Source: Chrysomallon squamiferum (taxonomy: Eukaryota; Mollusca; Gastropoda; Neomphalida; Peltospiridae). From it: a stretch of 10,000 nt of DNA. Location: positions 24,085,735-24,095,734 of the forward strand of contig CM022677.1 of the NCBI GenBank assembly GCA_012295275.1, read 5' to 3'. Positions 8,606-10,000 of the stretch are shown here, one piece after another. Under the pieces are notes generated by a model. The model did no database searches, was not told the origin of the DNA, and worked only from the letters and a program-made list of their open reading frames with translations. The position numbers and the translations under genes are program-made. Position 1 is the stretch's first letter, and each line of letters begins with the position of its first letter.

Positions 8606-9075
8606 GTTGTATTATGACAAAGCTCCTAGAAATGGTATTATTATTATTAACACAAATGTTATCAAGAAAATTTATCTTCTTTCTTTTCGTTCTTTACTTC
8701 TTCTGCTTTTTCTCAACATTTATTTTTTCTTCTTTTAACTTTAAACGTAAACAAGAATTTCTCGTTTGAAAGCCGTGTTTAAAAAAGAAGTGAATTAATA
8801 TGTAAATTAGGTTTTGAAAGAGCAAGGCGTGAACAGTACTTGGAGAAACCGTCAGTGTTACCCGTTTTACAAACACCGCTTCCGTTTTCATTTTATTTTA
8901 TGTTTGTTTGTTTGTTTGTTCCTGTTGGGTTTTCTTTGGTGTGTGAGTTTGTGTTTGACAGCCTGTTTCCAAACAAGTTATGAGTGACTGAAGTGAAATA
9001 GCCGATATAGAATATAAATTTACTTATGTATGCTACTGAATACCATCTCGCTATGATTATATAAACTGTTGTATG

Positions 9076-9076
<1 letters not shown>
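8605..9076. other. Spacer, no gene seen; contains (TGTT)n
   Basis: This is AT-rich sequence with mixed composition and a TGTT tetranucleotide run at about 8899-8920. No splice-bounded exon with a recognisable protein match was found on either strand. Confidence 0.55.
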
Positions 9077-9114
<38 letters not shown>

Positions 9115-9355
9115 TAGATAGATAGATAGATAGATATAGATATAGATATAGATATAGATAGATAGACAGAGATAGATAGATAGATAGATAGGTAGATAGA
9201 GAGGGGGAGAGAGAGAATTAGAGAGAGAGATAGAGAGACAGAGAGAGTGAGAGAGAATTAGAGAGAGCGATAGAGAGATAGGTAGAAAGAGAGAGTTAGA
9301 GAGACAGAGAGAGAGAGAGAGAGAATTAGAGAGACAGAGAGAGAGACTGACAAAC
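9077..9355. repeat. Compound (TA)n / (GATA)n / (GA)n tract
   Basis: An AT dinucleotide run (about 9077-9112) passes into TAGA tetranucleotides (to about 9200) and then GA-rich sequence with recurring GAATTAGAGAGA and GATAGAGAGACAGAGAGA blocks to about 9350. The reading frame across it on the minus strand is low-complexity and is not a gene. Confidence 0.95.
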
Positions 9356-10000
9356 AGAAAAGCAGAAAGCTCAGTATGAAGACATTGGATGAATTTATTT
9401 AAATACTTTATTCTTGTTAAACAAACAAACAAATAAAAAGTCGAGAAAAGCCCAACAACAACCCCAAAACTACAAAGAAGAATATACATATGGGTAGATA
9501 TATAATATTAGGTGTGGAAACATGACCACGTATTCCATCCAGTAATCTTTCCATTCTCATTAACAGTCAAATGCACCGATTAAGTGGCTTTTACGAGACC
9601 CGTCGAATGTTGACACAAGTTTAATACACAGTTCTGAGTGTCGACTTTGTATTCAACCTCAGAAACCACGAGAGAAGAACAAACATATTTTCGTAATATA
9701 ATATTTTTATATCGAGAGGAATTATCATATTTTTGATGACCTTTTCGTTGATGTCTTCTACAATGAAGTTCAGATAAGATATTTTGTCTTTGTTTTATTC
9801 ATAAAATAAAATAAAATTAGAGTTATGAGAAGATATGAGAACAAAGGACTCTCTGATAATAATGGGATAAGTGGCTCAGATGATTTTGTGTTTACTGTTG
9901 TTGATGTGTGCTTAAGATAAGATAAACAAATGTTCAGCATATAAGTTTTGTTTTAGGGATGTATTGAGAGTTTTTTTTTTTTTTTTTTTTATTAAGATTT
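9356..10000. other. AT-rich spacer, no gene seen
   Basis: It contains a short AAAC run (about 9419-9433), AAAAT repeats near 9801-9817 and a 20-base T run at 9971-9990. No coding or RNA feature is recognisable. Confidence 0.55.

Noticed and set aside
8497-8769. Frame with 18 consecutive asparagines
   Set aside because: It arises from GT and AAT microsatellites with no recognisable domain on either side.
8899-9433. TGTT run at 8899-8920 and AAAC run at 9419-9433 as terminal inverted repeats of an element
   Set aside because: Both are short tetranucleotide microsatellites, common in this sequence, with no flanking duplication or shared unique sequence.
8893-9489. 198-codon minus-strand Ser/Leu/Ile/Tyr-rich frame
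   Set aside because: Most of it is the translation of the GA/GATA/TA compound tract. The short ends carry no motif and no supporting splice sites.

Overview
This is animal nuclear DNA, dominated by simple sequence repeats. It contains one convincing piece of a gene: a single 451-bp coding exon on the minus strand (5363-5813) with clean GT/AG splice boundaries. It encodes the start of the N-terminal beta domain of an M1-family zinc aminopeptidase of the aminopeptidase N / glutamyl aminopeptidase type. The intron-split gene, long (CT)n, (GT)n, (TTA)n and (GATA)n tracts and AT-rich spacers fit a metazoan. A mollusc or other marine invertebrate is my best guess, but the sequence does not prove it.

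Layout. Positions 1 to about 5330 hold three head-to-tail copies (A, B, C) of a large repeat unit. Each unit has the same order: a (CTA)n-type trinucleotide tract, an AT-rich core of about 0.95 kb, a short G-rich element, a (GT)n tract, a GT-rich linker and a long (CT)n tract. Copies A and B then have a CA-rich linker, while C ends inside its CT tract. Equivalent points in A, B and C lie 1609 bp and 1846 bp apart. The difference comes mainly from a shorter trinucleotide tract in B. A and C resemble each other more than either resembles B.

The aminopeptidase exon follows about 30 bp after copy C's CT tract. On the gene's strand the array lies downstream of the exon, so it is probably intronic; at least 5.3 kb of intron would then lie in the window. 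The main observation is that the core of every unit carries a short decayed copy of this same exon, on the same strand. In copy C, 19 codons align to exon residues 31-49 with 13 identical residues (45 of 57 bases). Copies A and B carry further damage. The array therefore contains relics of a duplicated aminopeptidase segment.

Positions 5814-10000 contain no further gene I can support. They hold AT-rich spacer broken by microsatellites, a perfect 20-bp inverted repeat at 7100-7162, and a stretch of more complex sequence at 7163-7671 that I cannot assign. The preceding aminopeptidase exon(s), expected to encode a cytoplasmic tail and membrane anchor, were not found here. The long low-complexity reading frames (poly-Leu, Arg-Glu, Ser-Leu, poly-Asn) are translations of microsatellites and are not genes.
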